DNA of 64,000 nt from Chryseobacterium sp. CY350 (lineage in GTDB: Bacteria > Bacteroidota > Bacteroidia > Flavobacteriales > Weeksellaceae). Positions 25,298-34,804 of the stretch are shown one piece after another; within the stretch, counting starts at the first letter, position 1; every line of letters starts with the position of its first letter. A model generated the notes under the pieces. That model saw only the letters and a program-made list of their open reading frames with translations, was not told where the DNA came from and ran no database searches. The DNA is taken from contig NZ_CP116034.1 of NCBI RefSeq assembly GCF_027945075.1, positions 868,001-932,000 on the forward strand, written 5' to 3'. The translations under genes were made by a program, and so were the position numbers.

Positions 25298-25912
25298 TTA
25301 ATGTTTTCTCAATGAATTTTTAATTACGGTCGTCAGAAAATCTATCGCTACAGAATTTTGCTTCATATTGGGAATAATTAAATCTGCATCATTTTTTGAA
25401 GGCTCAATAAATTCCTGATGCATCGGCTTCAAAGTCGTCTGATAACGGTGTAATACTTCATTTAGATCTCTTCCTCTTTCCTGCGTATCTCTTCTGATTC
25501 TTCTAATCAGTCTTTCGTCGGAATCTGCATGTACAAAGACTTTCAGATCAAATTCCTTCAGCAATTCTTTGTTCGTGAGAACCAAAATTCCTTCTACTAC
25601 CAAAACGTTTTTTGGCTCAACGGTTACGTGATCACCAGTTCTTGAATGCGTAACGAAACTATACACGGGCTGTTCGATTGATTCGTTATTTTTTAATGCT
25701 TTTACGTGTTTCAGCATGAGTTCAAAATCTATTGACTTAGGATGATCGTAATTTAACGCTTCTCTTTCCGTCAGTGTAAGATTATGATTATCATGATAAT
25801 AATTATCCTGAGATAATATATTCATTCCCTCAATGTCAAGCTGTTGAATGATTTTATCGACAACCGTAGTTTTGCCGGATCCTGTTCCTCCCGCAATTCC
25901 TATTACAAGCAT
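25298..25912 (-). CDS. udk: Uridine kinase
   Basis: 204-residue P-loop kinase. Walker A GGTGSGKTT is at 8-16, the substrate site includes LSQDNYYHD and HPKSIDFELM, and RDTQERGRDLNEVL is the lid region. It phosphorylates uridine/cytidine to the monophosphate (pyrimidine salvage). Length is as expected. It is the first gene of a two-gene unit with divIC. Confidence 0.95.
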   Translation of the reverse strand: MLVIGIAGGTGSGKTTVVDKIIQQLDIEGMNILSQDNYYHDNHNLTLTEREALNYDHPKSIDFELMLKHVKALKNNESIEQPVYSFVTHSRTGDHVTVEPKNVLVVEGILVLTNKELLKEFDLKVFVHADSDERLIRRIRRDTQERGRDLNEVLHRYQTTLKPMHQEFIEPSKNDADLIIPNMKQNSVAIDFLTTVIKNSLRKH

Positions 25913-25992
25913 TTAATATAGTTTTTACAAATATACTATTTTAGATGAAATTTAATCTCAAAAATAATACTAGAGTTTACTTTAGAATTAAA

Positions 25993-26016
25993 AAACTCCG
26001 GCAATTGCCAGAGTTT
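25993..26016 (-). terminator. Intrinsic terminator after clpS
   Basis: AAACTC-GGCAATTGCC-GAGTTT forms a nested dyad just after the clpS stop. On the minus strand it is followed by T's (TTTTTAATTC). Confidence 0.8.
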
Positions 26017-26019
26017 ATA

Positions 26020-26325
26020 TTATACGATTTCGCTTGTTAAGCTTCTTGAAATTAATTTCTCATGCATAGGTTTCAAAACATCCATCGAGCCAGTTTTTAC
26101 CGTGCATTTACCTTTATAATGTACGAGCATTGTACACTGCTCGGCTTGTATAAGGTCATGTTTACAAATTTCTATCAGTGCTTCTATGACATCATCAAAA
26201 GTATGGATATCATCATTATGCAAAATTAATTTGTAAACTTCATCCGTTTCATCCAAAACAAGAACTTCTTCTTCATACTGACGTTTCGGATTTTCGTAAT
26301 CTTTTATGCTATTATAAAAAATCAT
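26020..26325 (-). CDS. clpS: ClpS adaptor of ClpAP protease
   Basis: 101-residue ClpS-family protein. The substrate-binding LHNDDIHTFDDVIEALI is near 35-51, the HYKGKC stretch is near 69-74, and the C-terminal LISRSLTSEIV is preserved. The N-terminal ~25 residues are extended and likely contact ClpA. It delivers N-degron substrates to ClpAP. It lies 12 bp behind the CNNM-family gene on the same strand, followed by a terminator. Confidence 0.93.
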   Translation of the reverse strand: MIFYNSIKDYENPKRQYEEEVLVLDETDEVYKLILHNDDIHTFDDVIEALIEICKHDLIQAEQCTMLVHYKGKCTVKTGSMDVLKPMHEKLISRSLTSEIV

Positions 26326-26337
26326 TTTATCAAAATT

Positions 26338-27699
26338 TTAATCTTCTCCAAATTTATCTAAAATATCATCTACGATATTATTAGGTTCATTATAAATCAA
26401 TTCTACCATCTCAACACTCTTATTATTCATTTTTAAGATCTTGAAGTGGTAATTCTCTAAGTCAAACTCCTGGTTTTCTTCAGGAATATCTTCTAAGGCG
26501 TGCAAAATAAATCCTGCCAAAGTATTGTATTCACTTTCTTCAGAAACAGTTAGTTTTTTAGGTAAAGATTCGTTAATCTCATCTAATGGCTGTGTAGCTT
26601 TTACCCAAAAAATATTATCTCCTACTTTGTCAACGAGCTTTTCTTCATCATCTTCCTCATCCTGAATTTCGCCAACCAGTTCTTCTAAAATATCTTCAAG
26701 AGTAATAATTCCTTCTGTACCACCAAACTCGTCAATAACGATTGCCAAATGCTGTTTTTTCTGCTGGAAAATTTTCAATAAGTCTGAAATCTTCTTACTT
26801 CCTACCACAAAAAAAGATTCCCGCATCAATTCTCGCAGATCTTCATGGCTTAATTCTCCTTTTCTTTTAACAAATTCTCGGATGATTTCTTTAGTATAAA
26901 AAACACCAATTATGTTATCAATAGAATTTTCATAAACAGGAATCCTTGAGTAACCGCTTTCCATGATCTTATTAATGATTTCATTTAAATCATCTGCAAA
27001 ATCAATCGACGTAATATTTTGTCTTGGAACCATGATCTGTTTCGCAGAGTGATCTGTAAAATCGAATGCATTTTTAATGATCTCATAGTTTTCTTCTTCA
27101 ATTTCACCGCTGTCTGCACTTTGTTTTACCAAAAGCTGAAGCTCTTCTGTAGAGTGAATTTCCTGCTCTGAAGCCGGATGGATTTTCATCAAACGCAAAA
27201 CTCCATTAGACATTAAATTCATTAACCAGATAAATGGTTTGAAAACCGTATAAAACACTCTTAAAGGAACTGCAGTTGCCATTGTGGTTGCTTCTGCCTT
27301 TCTGATGGCGATCGATTTAGGAATCAATTCACCAAAAACGATGTGCATAACTGTGATAATCAGAAAACTGATGACAATCGAAATAGTTGTAACAGTAGAT
27401 TCGCTAAAATTGATATTTAGGGAATGAAATAAATTATCAATTACGTGATGCATCGCACTTTCGCCAACCCAACCTAAAGCAAGTGATGCTAAAGTAATCC
27501 CAAGTTGCGTGGCAGAGAGATATTCATCAAGATGTTTGATTATATGTTCAGCTTGTTTTGCCATAGAATCACCTTCGGCGGCTTTAAGCTGAATTTGAGA
27601 ATAACGAACTTTAACAATTGAAAATTCTGCGGCTACGAAAAAGCCATTTAATAATACAAGAAACAAAGCTAATAGTAGCCTGACTATGTCCGAGTCCAT
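26338..27699 (-). CDS. CNNM/CorC-type hemolysin-family membrane protein
   Basis: 453-residue protein with an N-terminal DUF21 membrane domain (about four transmembrane segments, residues 1-190), two CBS domains (about 200-330, with IMVPRQNITSIDF and FGGTEGIITLEDILEELVG) and a C-terminal CorC/HlyC domain (about 345-445). Such proteins act in magnesium/cobalt efflux or as membrane sensors. The annotation 'hemolysin' is historical. It is co-transcribed with clpS, which it precedes by 12 bp. Confidence 0.88.
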   Translation of the reverse strand: MDSDIVRLLLALFLVLLNGFFVAAEFSIVKVRYSQIQLKAAEGDSMAKQAEHIIKHLDEYLSATQLGITLASLALGWVGESAMHHVIDNLFHSLNINFSESTVTTISIVISFLIITVMHIVFGELIPKSIAIRKAEATTMATAVPLRVFYTVFKPFIWLMNLMSNGVLRLMKIHPASEQEIHSTEELQLLVKQSADSGEIEEENYEIIKNAFDFTDHSAKQIMVPRQNITSIDFADDLNEIINKIMESGYSRIPVYENSIDNIIGVFYTKEIIREFVKRKGELSHEDLRELMRESFFVVGSKKISDLLKIFQQKKQHLAIVIDEFGGTEGIITLEDILEELVGEIQDEEDDEEKLVDKVGDNIFWVKATQPLDEINESLPKKLTVSEESEYNTLAGFILHALEDIPEENQEFDLENYHFKILKMNNKSVEMVELIYNEPNNIVDDILDKFGED

Positions 27700-27750
27700 T
27701 TAAAAATTATAATTTATTACGCAAAGATATACAAAATAAAACTAACAAAA

Positions 27751-27775
27751 AAAGCACCGAAGTTATCGATGCTTT
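27751..27775 (-). terminator. Terminator of the ATP synthase operon
   Basis: AAAGCA and CGA pair with TCG and TGCTTT around a five-base loop. The minus strand continues into T7. It lies 20 bp after the atpG stop. Confidence 0.8.
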
Positions 27776-27795
27776 AATATTCTTTGAAAATTTTA

Positions 27796-28665
27796 TTACG
27801 AGTTTTTCAAAGCTTCTGCTCCTGATACGATTTCTAAGATCTCGTTTGTAATGGCAGCCTGTCTTGCTTTGTTGTAGAAAATAACTAAATCATTCTTTAG
27901 TTCCTGTGCATTATCTGTTGCTTTGTGCATGGCTGTCATTCTGGCACCGTGCTCTGAAGCTACAGAATCTAAAACCGCTTTGAAAACCTGAGTTTTGATA
28001 GATTTCGGAATTAAATTGTCCAAAATTTCGTTTCTGTTTGGCTCAAAAATATAATCTGTTTCAACCTGAGTTTCCGCAGCATCGGTTTCTACCATAGAAA
28101 TAGGGAGAACTTTTTCTGTCATTACTTCCTGAGTAGCAGCATTGATAAATTTATTGTAAATTACATAAACTTCGTCAAATTTACCTTCTCTAAAGTTGCT
28201 CATTACCGTTTCGGTAACATTTGAAACAACGTCAAAACTTAGCTTATCAAAAACATTACTTTCATTAGAGAAAACGGTACGCCCTCTTCTCACAGCATCG
28301 TAAGCCTTTTTACCAATGGTAAGAACTTCAATTTCGTACTGAGAATTGTTTTGGAACTGAATATTCAGTTCTTTCACAACATTAGAGTTAAAGGCACCTG
28401 CCAAACCTCTGTTTGAAGTTACAGCAATAAAAAGTACTTTTTTAACCTCTCTTTTTTGAGCATAAATAGAAACCTGATCAGGATCTGAACTAGAATTCAC
28501 ATTCTGGATGATTTCCTGCAGTTTTTCAGAATACGGTCTCAACATTACGATGGCATCCTGTGCTTTTTTAAGTTTCGCTGCCGAAACCATTTTCATTGCA
28601 CGTGTGATCTGCATCGTAGATGAAATCGAACTGATTCTTCCTCGTATTTCTTTTAAGTTTGCCAT
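27796..28665 (-). CDS. atpG: ATP synthase F1 gamma subunit
   Basis: 289-residue gamma subunit with the conserved N-terminal coiled coil (LKEIRGRISSISSTMQITRAMKMVSAAKLKKAQ) and the C-terminal helix (ITNEILEIVSGAEALKN). It forms the central rotor stalk. It is the last gene of the F0F1 operon; the beta and epsilon genes (atpD, atpC) are not in this window. An inverted repeat lies in the 84-bp gap from atpA. Confidence 0.97.
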   Translation of the reverse strand: MANLKEIRGRISSISSTMQITRAMKMVSAAKLKKAQDAIVMLRPYSEKLQEIIQNVNSSSDPDQVSIYAQKREVKKVLFIAVTSNRGLAGAFNSNVVKELNIQFQNNSQYEIEVLTIGKKAYDAVRRGRTVFSNESNVFDKLSFDVVSNVTETVMSNFREGKFDEVYVIYNKFINAATQEVMTEKVLPISMVETDAAETQVETDYIFEPNRNEILDNLIPKSIKTQVFKAVLDSVASEHGARMTAMHKATDNAQELKNDLVIFYNKARQAAITNEILEIVSGAEALKNS

Positions 28666-28671
28666 ATTGGG

Positions 28672-28747
28672 TTAGTTGTTGGTTGTCGGTTGTTGGTTGC
28701 TAGTTTTAGAAAATTCTGTCAACTATCAACCAACAATCATCAACTAA
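28672..28747 (-). repeat. Inverted repeat between atpA and atpG
   Basis: TTGTTGGTTG (28690-28699) pairs with CAACCAACAA (28727-28736), and outside it TTAGTTG (28672-28678) pairs with CAACTAA (28741-28747). The interior is TTGGTTG-rich low complexity. It is a large RNA stem in the only long intergenic gap within the second half of the operon, and may affect processing or translation of atpG. Confidence 0.65.
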
Positions 28748-28749
28748 TT

Positions 28750-30327
28750 TTAGTTATATTTTGAAGCTAAATCCTGAGCTGCCTGCTTAAGAACAGAAGT
28801 AATATCATTATCGATTTTACCTGCTTTGATTGCAGCCATTGTTTCAGGGTGCTTAGATCTTAAGAAAGCGATATATTCTACCTGGAATTCTTTTACCTTT
28901 TTGATAGGAACGTTTCTCATCAAGTTTTCTGTACCAGCGTAAATCATCGCAACCTGAGTATCTACAGGAAGTGGTGAGTTTACCGGCTGCTTCAACAACT
29001 CTACGTTTCTTTCTCCTTTAGAAATAACTGCTAAAGTAGAAGCATCAAGGTCTGAACCGAATTTAGCAAACGCTTCCAATTCTTTATATTGAGCCTGGTC
29101 TAATTTAAGAGTACCAGAAACTTTCTTCATTGATTTGATCTGAGCATTACCACCAACTCTCGATACAGAGATTCCTACGTTGATCGCAGGACGTACCCCA
29201 GAGTTGAATAGATCAGACTCCAAGAAGATCTGTCCGTCTGTAATAGAGATTACGTTCGTTGGAATATATGCAGAAACGTCACCCGCCTGAGTTTCAATAA
29301 TCGGAAGTGCAGTTAATGAACCACCACCTTTTACGATTGGCTTTAATGAATCTGGTAAGTCATTCATTTGGCTAGCAATAGTATCGTCAGCAATCACTTT
29401 GGCAGCTCTCTCCAATAATCTTGAGTGAAGATAGAAAACGTCTCCTGGGTAAGCTTCACGGCCCGGTGGTCTTCTCAAAAGTAGAGAAAGCTCACGGTAA
29501 GCAACCGCTTGTTTAGACAAATCATCATAAATGATCAATGCCGGTCTACCAGTGTCTCTGAAGAACTCACCGATAGATGCACCAGCCATTGCAGAATAAA
29601 CCTGCATAGGAACTGGGTCTGAAGCATTCGCAGCAACAATTACAGTATACGCTAAAGCTCCTTTATCAGAAAGCGTTTTAACGATTTGAGCTACTGTAGA
29701 TGCTTTTTGCCCGATTGCAACATATATACAATATACAGTATTTCCCGCATCAAAAAATTCTCTTTGGTTAATGATCGTATCAATAGCAACAGTAGTTTTA
29801 CCTGTCTGTCTGTCACCAATAATCAACTCTCTCTGACCTCTTCCTACAGGAATCATTGAGTCAATCGCAACAATACCAGTTTGTAAAGGCTCAGTAACCG
29901 GCTGTCTGTAGATAACACCCGGAGCTTTTCTTTCCAATGGCATTTCGTACAATTCACCTTCGATAGGACCTTTACCATCGATAGGGTTACCTAGAGTATC
30001 AACTACTCTACCCAACATACCTTCTCCTACTTTGATAGAAGAGATTCTGTTTGTTCTTCTTACTGTATCTCCTTCTCTTACCAATTTACTTTCACCTAAA
30101 AGAGCCACACCTACGTTGTCTTCTTCTAAGTTTAGTACGATACCTTCTACATCGCTAGCAAATTTTACCAACTCACCGTACTGTACATTTTCTAACCCGT
30201 ATACACGAGCAATACCATCACCGATGGTTAAAACTGTACCTACTTCCTCAACGTTTGATTGAGTGTCGAAGTTGGCCAACTGTTGTTTTAAGATCGCAGA
30301 TACTTCTGCCGGATTTATTTCTGCCAT
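28750..30327 (-). CDS. atpA: ATP synthase F1 alpha subunit
   Basis: 525-residue non-catalytic nucleotide-binding subunit. P-loop GDRQTGKT is at 171-178, and other conserved stretches include [33 protein letters not shown]. The C-terminal domain is normal in length. It starts 18 bp after atpH on the minus strand. Part of the F1 head with the beta subunit (not in this window). Confidence 0.98.
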   Translation of the reverse strand: MAEINPAEVSAILKQQLANFDTQSNVEEVGTVLTIGDGIARVYGLENVQYGELVKFASDVEGIVLNLEEDNVGVALLGESKLVREGDTVRRTNRISSIKVGEGMLGRVVDTLGNPIDGKGPIEGELYEMPLERKAPGVIYRQPVTEPLQTGIVAIDSMIPVGRGQRELIIGDRQTGKTTVAIDTIINQREFFDAGNTVYCIYVAIGQKASTVAQIVKTLSDKGALAYTVIVAANASDPVPMQVYSAMAGASIGEFFRDTGRPALIIYDDLSKQAVAYRELSLLLRRPPGREAYPGDVFYLHSRLLERAAKVIADDTIASQMNDLPDSLKPIVKGGGSLTALPIIETQAGDVSAYIPTNVISITDGQIFLESDLFNSGVRPAINVGISVSRVGGNAQIKSMKKVSGTLKLDQAQYKELEAFAKFGSDLDASTLAVISKGERNVELLKQPVNSPLPVDTQVAMIYAGTENLMRNVPIKKVKEFQVEYIAFLRSKHPETMAAIKAGKIDNDITSVLKQAAQDLASKYN

Positions 30328-30345
30328 TATATGGTTGTTTTTTTC

Positions 30346-30885
30346 TTAATTTAAATGAAAATCTTTTTTGATATTATTAAGCTTAGATTTCACAGATGCA
30401 TCGATCTGCTGATCTCCAACTCTTAAAATATATCCTCCTAAAATATCAGGATTGATGGTAAGATTTAAGTCAAAGTTTGAACCCGCTTTTACCAAATCTG
30501 TAGATTTTAAAATCTGATCAATATTTTCTTTAGAAAGCTGAGTCGCTGTAGTAAGAGTGATTCTCTGTACCCCATTGATATCTTCAACTTTGTTGATGAA
30601 TTCCTGAGCAATATTTTTCAATTGATTTTCACGACCGTGTCTGATCACTAAAGTAATCAAATTTTGAGAAACCGGTGAAAAACCTTTAAAAATCTCTTTT
30701 GCAACGTCTTCTTTCTTTTTTGCATCAATGTAAGGCGTCTTGAAAAATTTGTTTAAATCCTCAGATTCAGACATCACTTTCTTAACATCTTTCATTTCTG
30801 AAAATACAGCAGCAGTCTGTCCGGATTCGTTTGTGAAATCCAGCAAACCTTGTGCGTATCTTTTAGCTACTTTAGATGTAAGCAT
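30346..30885 (-). CDS. atpH: ATP synthase F1 delta subunit
   Basis: 179-residue delta (OSCP-type) subunit. It begins LTSKVAKRYAQGLLDFT, typical of the N-terminal helical domain, and has LGGYILRVGDQQIDASVKSKL near the C-terminus. It links the peripheral stalk to the F1 head. It begins 2 bp after the atpF stop (30888), so the two are translationally close. Confidence 0.95.
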   Translation of the reverse strand: MLTSKVAKRYAQGLLDFTNESGQTAAVFSEMKDVKKVMSESEDLNKFFKTPYIDAKKKEDVAKEIFKGFSPVSQNLITLVIRHGRENQLKNIAQEFINKVEDINGVQRITLTTATQLSKENIDQILKSTDLVKAGSNFDLNLTINPDILGGYILRVGDQQIDASVKSKLNNIKKDFHLN

Positions 30886-30887
30886 TC

Positions 30888-31382
30888 TTAGTTAAGATTA
30901 GATTTATTTAAATAATTTTGAACCAACTCGTCCTGAGCCTCAGTTTTCTCTAAATTTTTCTGCAAGATAGATTCTGCAATATTTACAGATAAAGCACCAA
31001 TCTGAGTTCTGATTTCTGACATTGCAGCATTTTTCTCAGTCTGAATAGTTTGCTTAGCAGCATCAATGATTTTATCACCTTCAGCTTTAGCAACATCTTT
31101 AGCCTCACCTACAATTCTGTCTTTAATTTCTCTAGCTTCTTTAAGAATAGAATCTCTTTCAATTTTAGCTTCACGAATAATTCTTTCGTTATCAGATTTA
31201 AGATCTTCCATTTCTTTTTTAGCCAATTTAGCCTGATTTAAAGCATCAACGATAGAAGCTTCTCTGTCATTTACTGCATTTACAATTGGTTTCCAGGCAA
31301 ATTTCGCAAGGATAAATAATAGGATAGCGAATGTAAGCGTCATCCAAAACAAAAGTCCAATTCCAGGTTCTATAATTCCCAT
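30888..31382 (-). CDS. atpF: ATP synthase F0 b subunit
   Basis: 164-residue peripheral-stalk subunit with one N-terminal transmembrane helix (about 8-28, GLLFWMTLTFAILLFILAKF) followed by a long charged coiled coil. It lies between atpE and atpH; the 104-bp spacing to atpE is longer than elsewhere in the operon. Confidence 0.95.
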   Translation of the reverse strand: MGIIEPGIGLLFWMTLTFAILLFILAKFAWKPIVNAVNDREASIVDALNQAKLAKKEMEDLKSDNERIIREAKIERDSILKEAREIKDRIVGEAKDVAKAEGDKIIDAAKQTIQTEKNAAMSEIRTQIGALSVNIAESILQKNLEKTEAQDELVQNYLNKSNLN

Positions 31383-31486
31383 ATCTGTAATTCTTTTTTT
31401 AATGTAATAATTTATGGATATCTTTTTTAAAAATCCTTAGCAGCAGCCAACCGCTTCACTGCTAAGAATATTTTCTCTGAGGATAA

Positions 31487-31705
31487 TTACTTGATGAAAG
31501 CACCAAAGATGATCGCGATAAGACCAGCACCTTCGATAAGACCTGCAGCAATAAGCATTGCTCCTTGAATCTTACCAGCTTGTTCTGGCTGTCTAGCGAT
31601 AGCATCCATAGCATGCCCACCGATTTTACCAATACCAAGACCTACTCCTAATACTGCTAAACCGATTCCTACGTAAATTAATCCTAATCCAGTTGATGGT
31701 TCCAT
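31487..31705 (-). CDS. atpE: ATP synthase F0 c subunit
   Basis: 72-residue two-helix proteolipid. The polar loop is ARQPEQ (38-43) and the ion-binding Glu58 is in AAGLIEGAGL. There is a Gly-rich first helix (GIGLAVLGVGLGIGKIGG). The absence of a Ser/Thr just after the Glu points to proton rather than sodium coupling, although this is only suggestive. It forms the rotating c-ring. Confidence 0.96.
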   Translation of the reverse strand: MEPSTGLGLIYVGIGLAVLGVGLGIGKIGGHAMDAIARQPEQAGKIQGAMLIAAGLIEGAGLIAIIFGAFIK

Positions 31706-31745
31706 AATAAATAAATATTTAGTTAAAATTATTTTTTTTGTTTAA

Positions 31746-32897
31746 TTAAGCTACCATTGTGTCGTGACCTACACTGTCATCATCGTTGTGCGCATGATCG
31801 TGATCGTGTTCTGCAACCGCGATACCGATAAACAATGCTGATAATACTGTAAAGATATAAGCCTGCAATGCTGCAACTAAAAGTTCCAATACTGAAACAA
31901 ATAATGCCAATGGTACAGATGCAAATCCTAAAAATGGTGATTTAAAGATAAAGATCAAAGAGACAATTGCTAAGATCATAATGTGACCTGCAGTAATATT
32001 TGCGAAAAGTCGCATCATTAAAGCGAAAGGTTTTGTAAAGATTCCTATGATCTCGATTGGAACCATAATTGGGTATAACAATAATGGAACCGGTGGCATA
32101 AAGATGTGTTTCCAGTAATCTTTATTTGCACTGAATAATGTAATTAATAAAGTAATGATTGCCAAAACTGAAGTGATTGCAATATTTCCTGTCAAGTTAG
32201 CTCCACCAGGAAAGAAAGGAATCAATCCGAATAAGTTATTGAACCAGATAAAGAAAAATGCAGTTAATAAGTAAGGCATAAATCTTTTATACTTTACTGA
32301 ACCAATATTTGGAATAGCCACTTCATCTCTGATAAATACAATAACAGGTTCTAATAATTTTCCAGCTCCTTTCGGTAATTGAGATTTTTTATAATTTTTA
32401 GCCATTCCTAGGAAAATAATCAGCATAAAAATTACTGATAAAAACATTGAAGCCGTATTCTTTGTAATTGACATATCAAAAAACACATCGCTTGCCTTTT
32501 GTTTTCCTGAAATCACAGCAAAAAGAGTTGCTTTTTCGATCCCTTTAGTTGAGACTACCTGACCTTCATGTAAAGTATAGCCATCATGTTCGTGACCGTG
32601 TGCAATATCTTTAGATAAGAAAGTATGCCATCCTGTATTGTCCTTGATAATGATTGGTAATGGTATTGAAAAATGATCTTCCTTTCCGTTTTCATCTTTA
32701 GTAGTCCATAAATGCCATTCGTTTGAATCACTAATGTGTTCCATGATCATCTTTGTAGCATTAAAGGGCTTATCGCCTTCTGCATGCTCTACCTTTTCAG
32801 CTGATTTTTCACCTTCAGTCTCGTGCTGTGCAGCGGCAAAACTGCTCATAAACACAAATAAAAATGCGAAAAATAATGAAGAAACTTTTCTGTTCAT
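31746..32897 (-). CDS. atpB: ATP synthase F0 a subunit, extended form
   Basis: 383-residue subunit a. The conserved membrane core includes PFALMMRLFANITAGH, whose Arg is the essential residue facing the c-ring. Compared with the ~270-residue E. coli protein, it has an extra N-terminal signal peptide (residues 1-23) and ~120-residue region (His/Glu rich, then WHLWTTKDENGKEDHFS), and a C-terminal His/Asp-rich tail (HDHDHAHNDDD). The N-terminal extension is typical of Bacteroidota, while the tail could bind divalent metal. First main gene of the operon after a small membrane-protein gene. Confidence 0.95.
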   Translation of the reverse strand: MNRKVSSLFFAFLFVFMSSFAAAQHETEGEKSAEKVEHAEGDKPFNATKMIMEHISDSNEWHLWTTKDENGKEDHFSIPLPIIIKDNTGWHTFLSKDIAHGHEHDGYTLHEGQVVSTKGIEKATLFAVISGKQKASDVFFDMSITKNTASMFLSVIFMLIIFLGMAKNYKKSQLPKGAGKLLEPVIVFIRDEVAIPNIGSVKYKRFMPYLLTAFFFIWFNNLFGLIPFFPGGANLTGNIAITSVLAIITLLITLFSANKDYWKHIFMPPVPLLLYPIMVPIEIIGIFTKPFALMMRLFANITAGHIMILAIVSLIFIFKSPFLGFASVPLALFVSVLELLVAALQAYIFTVLSALFIGIAVAEHDHDHAHNDDDSVGHDTMVA

Positions 32898-32979
32898 ATC
32901 TCTTTTTTAATCGTGTGCAAATATATTGATTTTATTAAACTCTACCAATATTAAAAATTGATATTTATCATCAAAAATA

Positions 32980-33249
32980 TCAGGATTTGTTAATTTGCTT
33001 TATTACCGGCATATATATAGTAATAGATGCAATAATAAAGCAGATGATAATCAATAAAAAATTAGCTTTAGTCTTTTCTATTATCAATAATGAAATAATC
33101 AGCCATAATAGATCTTTCGAAATATTAAGTACAATAAATCTCATTGCGGCATTTTCTTTCCCGTACAGATATTTTTTAAATATTATAAATACAATAATAT
33201 TCAAAATTGCTATCAGAGAAATGACAATAAAGCTATCCCAAAAATTCAT
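32980..33249 (-). CDS. Small membrane protein upstream of atpB (AtpI-like by position)
   Basis: 89-residue protein with three to four hydrophobic segments (about 5-23, 40-60 and 65-82). It is located 82 bp before atpB on the same strand, where AtpI/AtpZ-type assembly factors often lie, but the sequence shows no clear AtpI signature. It is therefore called by position only. An overlapping plus-strand ORF of similar length is rejected as its antisense shadow. Confidence 0.6.
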   Translation of the reverse strand: MNFWDSFIVISLIAILNIIVFIIFKKYLYGKENAAMRFIVLNISKDLLWLIISLLIIEKTKANFLLIIICFIIASITIYMPVIKQINKS

Positions 33250-33326
33250 TTTGCAAAAATAGGATTATAATTTACATTCAAAACAAATCTCTTAATACTA
33301 TATATGATAAATTATTAAAAATTCCT

Positions 33327-33334
33327 TATTTTTG
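33327..33334 (+). promoter_or_regulatory. -7 element of ffh promoter
   Basis: TATTTTTG at 33327-33334 fits the Bacteroidota -7 element (TAnnTTTG), 22 bp before the ffh ATG. No clear TTG is seen at the -33 distance. Confidence 0.45.
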
Positions 33335-33356
33335 CACACTATAATTTATAATCAAT

Positions 33357-34718
33357 ATGTTCAATAGTTTACAGGATAAATTAGACAAAGCACTTCACAA
33401 TCTTTCCGGACGCGGAAAAATTACCGAAATCAACGTTGCGGAAACCGTAAAAGAGATCCGTAGAGCATTGGTAGATGCCGACGTTAATTATAAAGTTGCT
33501 AAAGATCTTACGAAAAGAGTTCAGGATAAAGCATTAGGCGAAAACGTTCTTACTTCGCTTACACCAGGACAGTTGATGACAAAGATTGTTCATGATGAGT
33601 TGGTAGATTTGATGGGAGGTTCTCAGGAGGGAATTAATCTTTCAGGAAAACCATCTGTAATTCTGATCGCCGGTCTTCAGGGTTCTGGTAAAACTACTTT
33701 TTCGGGAAAGCTTGCTAACTATTTAAAAACTAAAAAGAATAAAAAACCTTTATTGATAGCGTGTGACGTTTATCGTCCTGCAGCAATCGATCAGTTGAAA
33801 GTTCTTGGCGGACAACTCGGAGTTCCTGTTTATACTGAAGAAGGCGCAACAAATCCTTCGACTATTGCAGAAAACGGAATCAATTTCGCAAAGCAAAATG
33901 GTCATGATGTGGTGATCGTCGATACGGCAGGTCGTCTTGCGATTGATGAGCAGATGATGAGCGAGATTAAATCTGTTCATTATTTCATCAAACCAAGCGA
34001 AACTTTATTTGTTGTTGACGCAATGACAGGTCAGGATGCTGTAAATACGGCGAAAGCTTTCAACGAAGCTTTGAATTTTGACGGAGTTGTTTTAACTAAA
34101 TTAGACGGTGATACTCGTGGTGGAGCCGCTCTTACTATTCGTTCAGTAGTTGAAAAACCAATCAAATTTATCTCTACCGGAGAAAAAATGGAAGCTTTAG
34201 ATCTTTTCTACCCGGAAAGGATGGCCGACAGAATCCTAGGAATGGGAGACGTTGTTTCTTTGGTAGAAAGAGCTCAGGAACAATTTGATGAAGAGGAAGC
34301 AAAAAAGCTTCATAAGAAAATTGCTAAAAATGAATTTGGTTTTGATGATTTCTTGAAGCAAATTAATCAGATCAAAAAAATGGGAAATATGAAAGACTTG
34401 ATGGGAATGATTCCCGGAGTTGGAAAAGCCATTAAAGATGTTGAGATTAGCGATGATGCATTTAAACATATTGAAGCCATTATTTATTCGATGACTCCTG
34501 AGGAAAGAAGAAGACCTTCGATCATTAATACTCAGAGAAAAAGCAGAATTGCCAAAGGTGCAGGAAGAAAAATTGAAGATGTGAATGCATTAATGAAACA
34601 GTTTGACCAGATGGGAAAAATGATGAAAATGATGCAGGGACCACAAGGAAAACAAATGATGCAGATGATGAGCAAAATGCCAAACATGCCTGGAATGGGC
34701 GGAATGTTCGGGAAATAG
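33357..34718 (+). CDS. ffh: Signal recognition particle protein
   Basis: 453-residue SRP54-type GTPase. The N domain is at the start (1-~90), GTPase G1 GLQGSGKT is at 106-113, then DTAGR and TKLDGDTRGG. The M domain at the C-terminus is Met-rich and ends in PNMPGMGGMFGK. It binds signal peptides together with 4.5S RNA and delivers nascent chains to FtsY. It is transcribed alone, divergent from the ATP synthase operon. No SRP RNA gene was recognised nearby. Confidence 0.98.
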   Translation: MFNSLQDKLDKALHNLSGRGKITEINVAETVKEIRRALVDADVNYKVAKDLTKRVQDKALGENVLTSLTPGQLMTKIVHDELVDLMGGSQEGINLSGKPSVILIAGLQGSGKTTFSGKLANYLKTKKNKKPLLIACDVYRPAAIDQLKVLGGQLGVPVYTEEGATNPSTIAENGINFAKQNGHDVVIVDTAGRLAIDEQMMSEIKSVHYFIKPSETLFVVDAMTGQDAVNTAKAFNEALNFDGVVLTKLDGDTRGGAALTIRSVVEKPIKFISTGEKMEALDLFYPERMADRILGMGDVVSLVERAQEQFDEEEAKKLHKKIAKNEFGFDDFLKQINQIKKMGNMKDLMGMIPGVGKAIKDVEISDDAFKHIEAIIYSMTPEERRRPSIINTQRKSRIAKGAGRKIEDVNALMKQFDQMGKMMKMMQGPQGKQMMQMMSKMPNMPGMGGMFGK

Positions 34719-34740
34719 TCAAAAAAAATTTAAAAAACAT

Positions 34741-34772
34741 AAACTCTCAGAATTATTTCTGGGAGTTTTTTT
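34741..34772 (+). terminator. Intrinsic terminator of ffh
   Basis: AAACTC-CAGA pairs with TCTG-GAGTTT with one bulge, followed by T8, right after the ffh stop. Confidence 0.85.
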
Positions 34773-34804
34773 TGTTTGTGAGTTTGACTTAAATTTTTAA
34801 AAAA

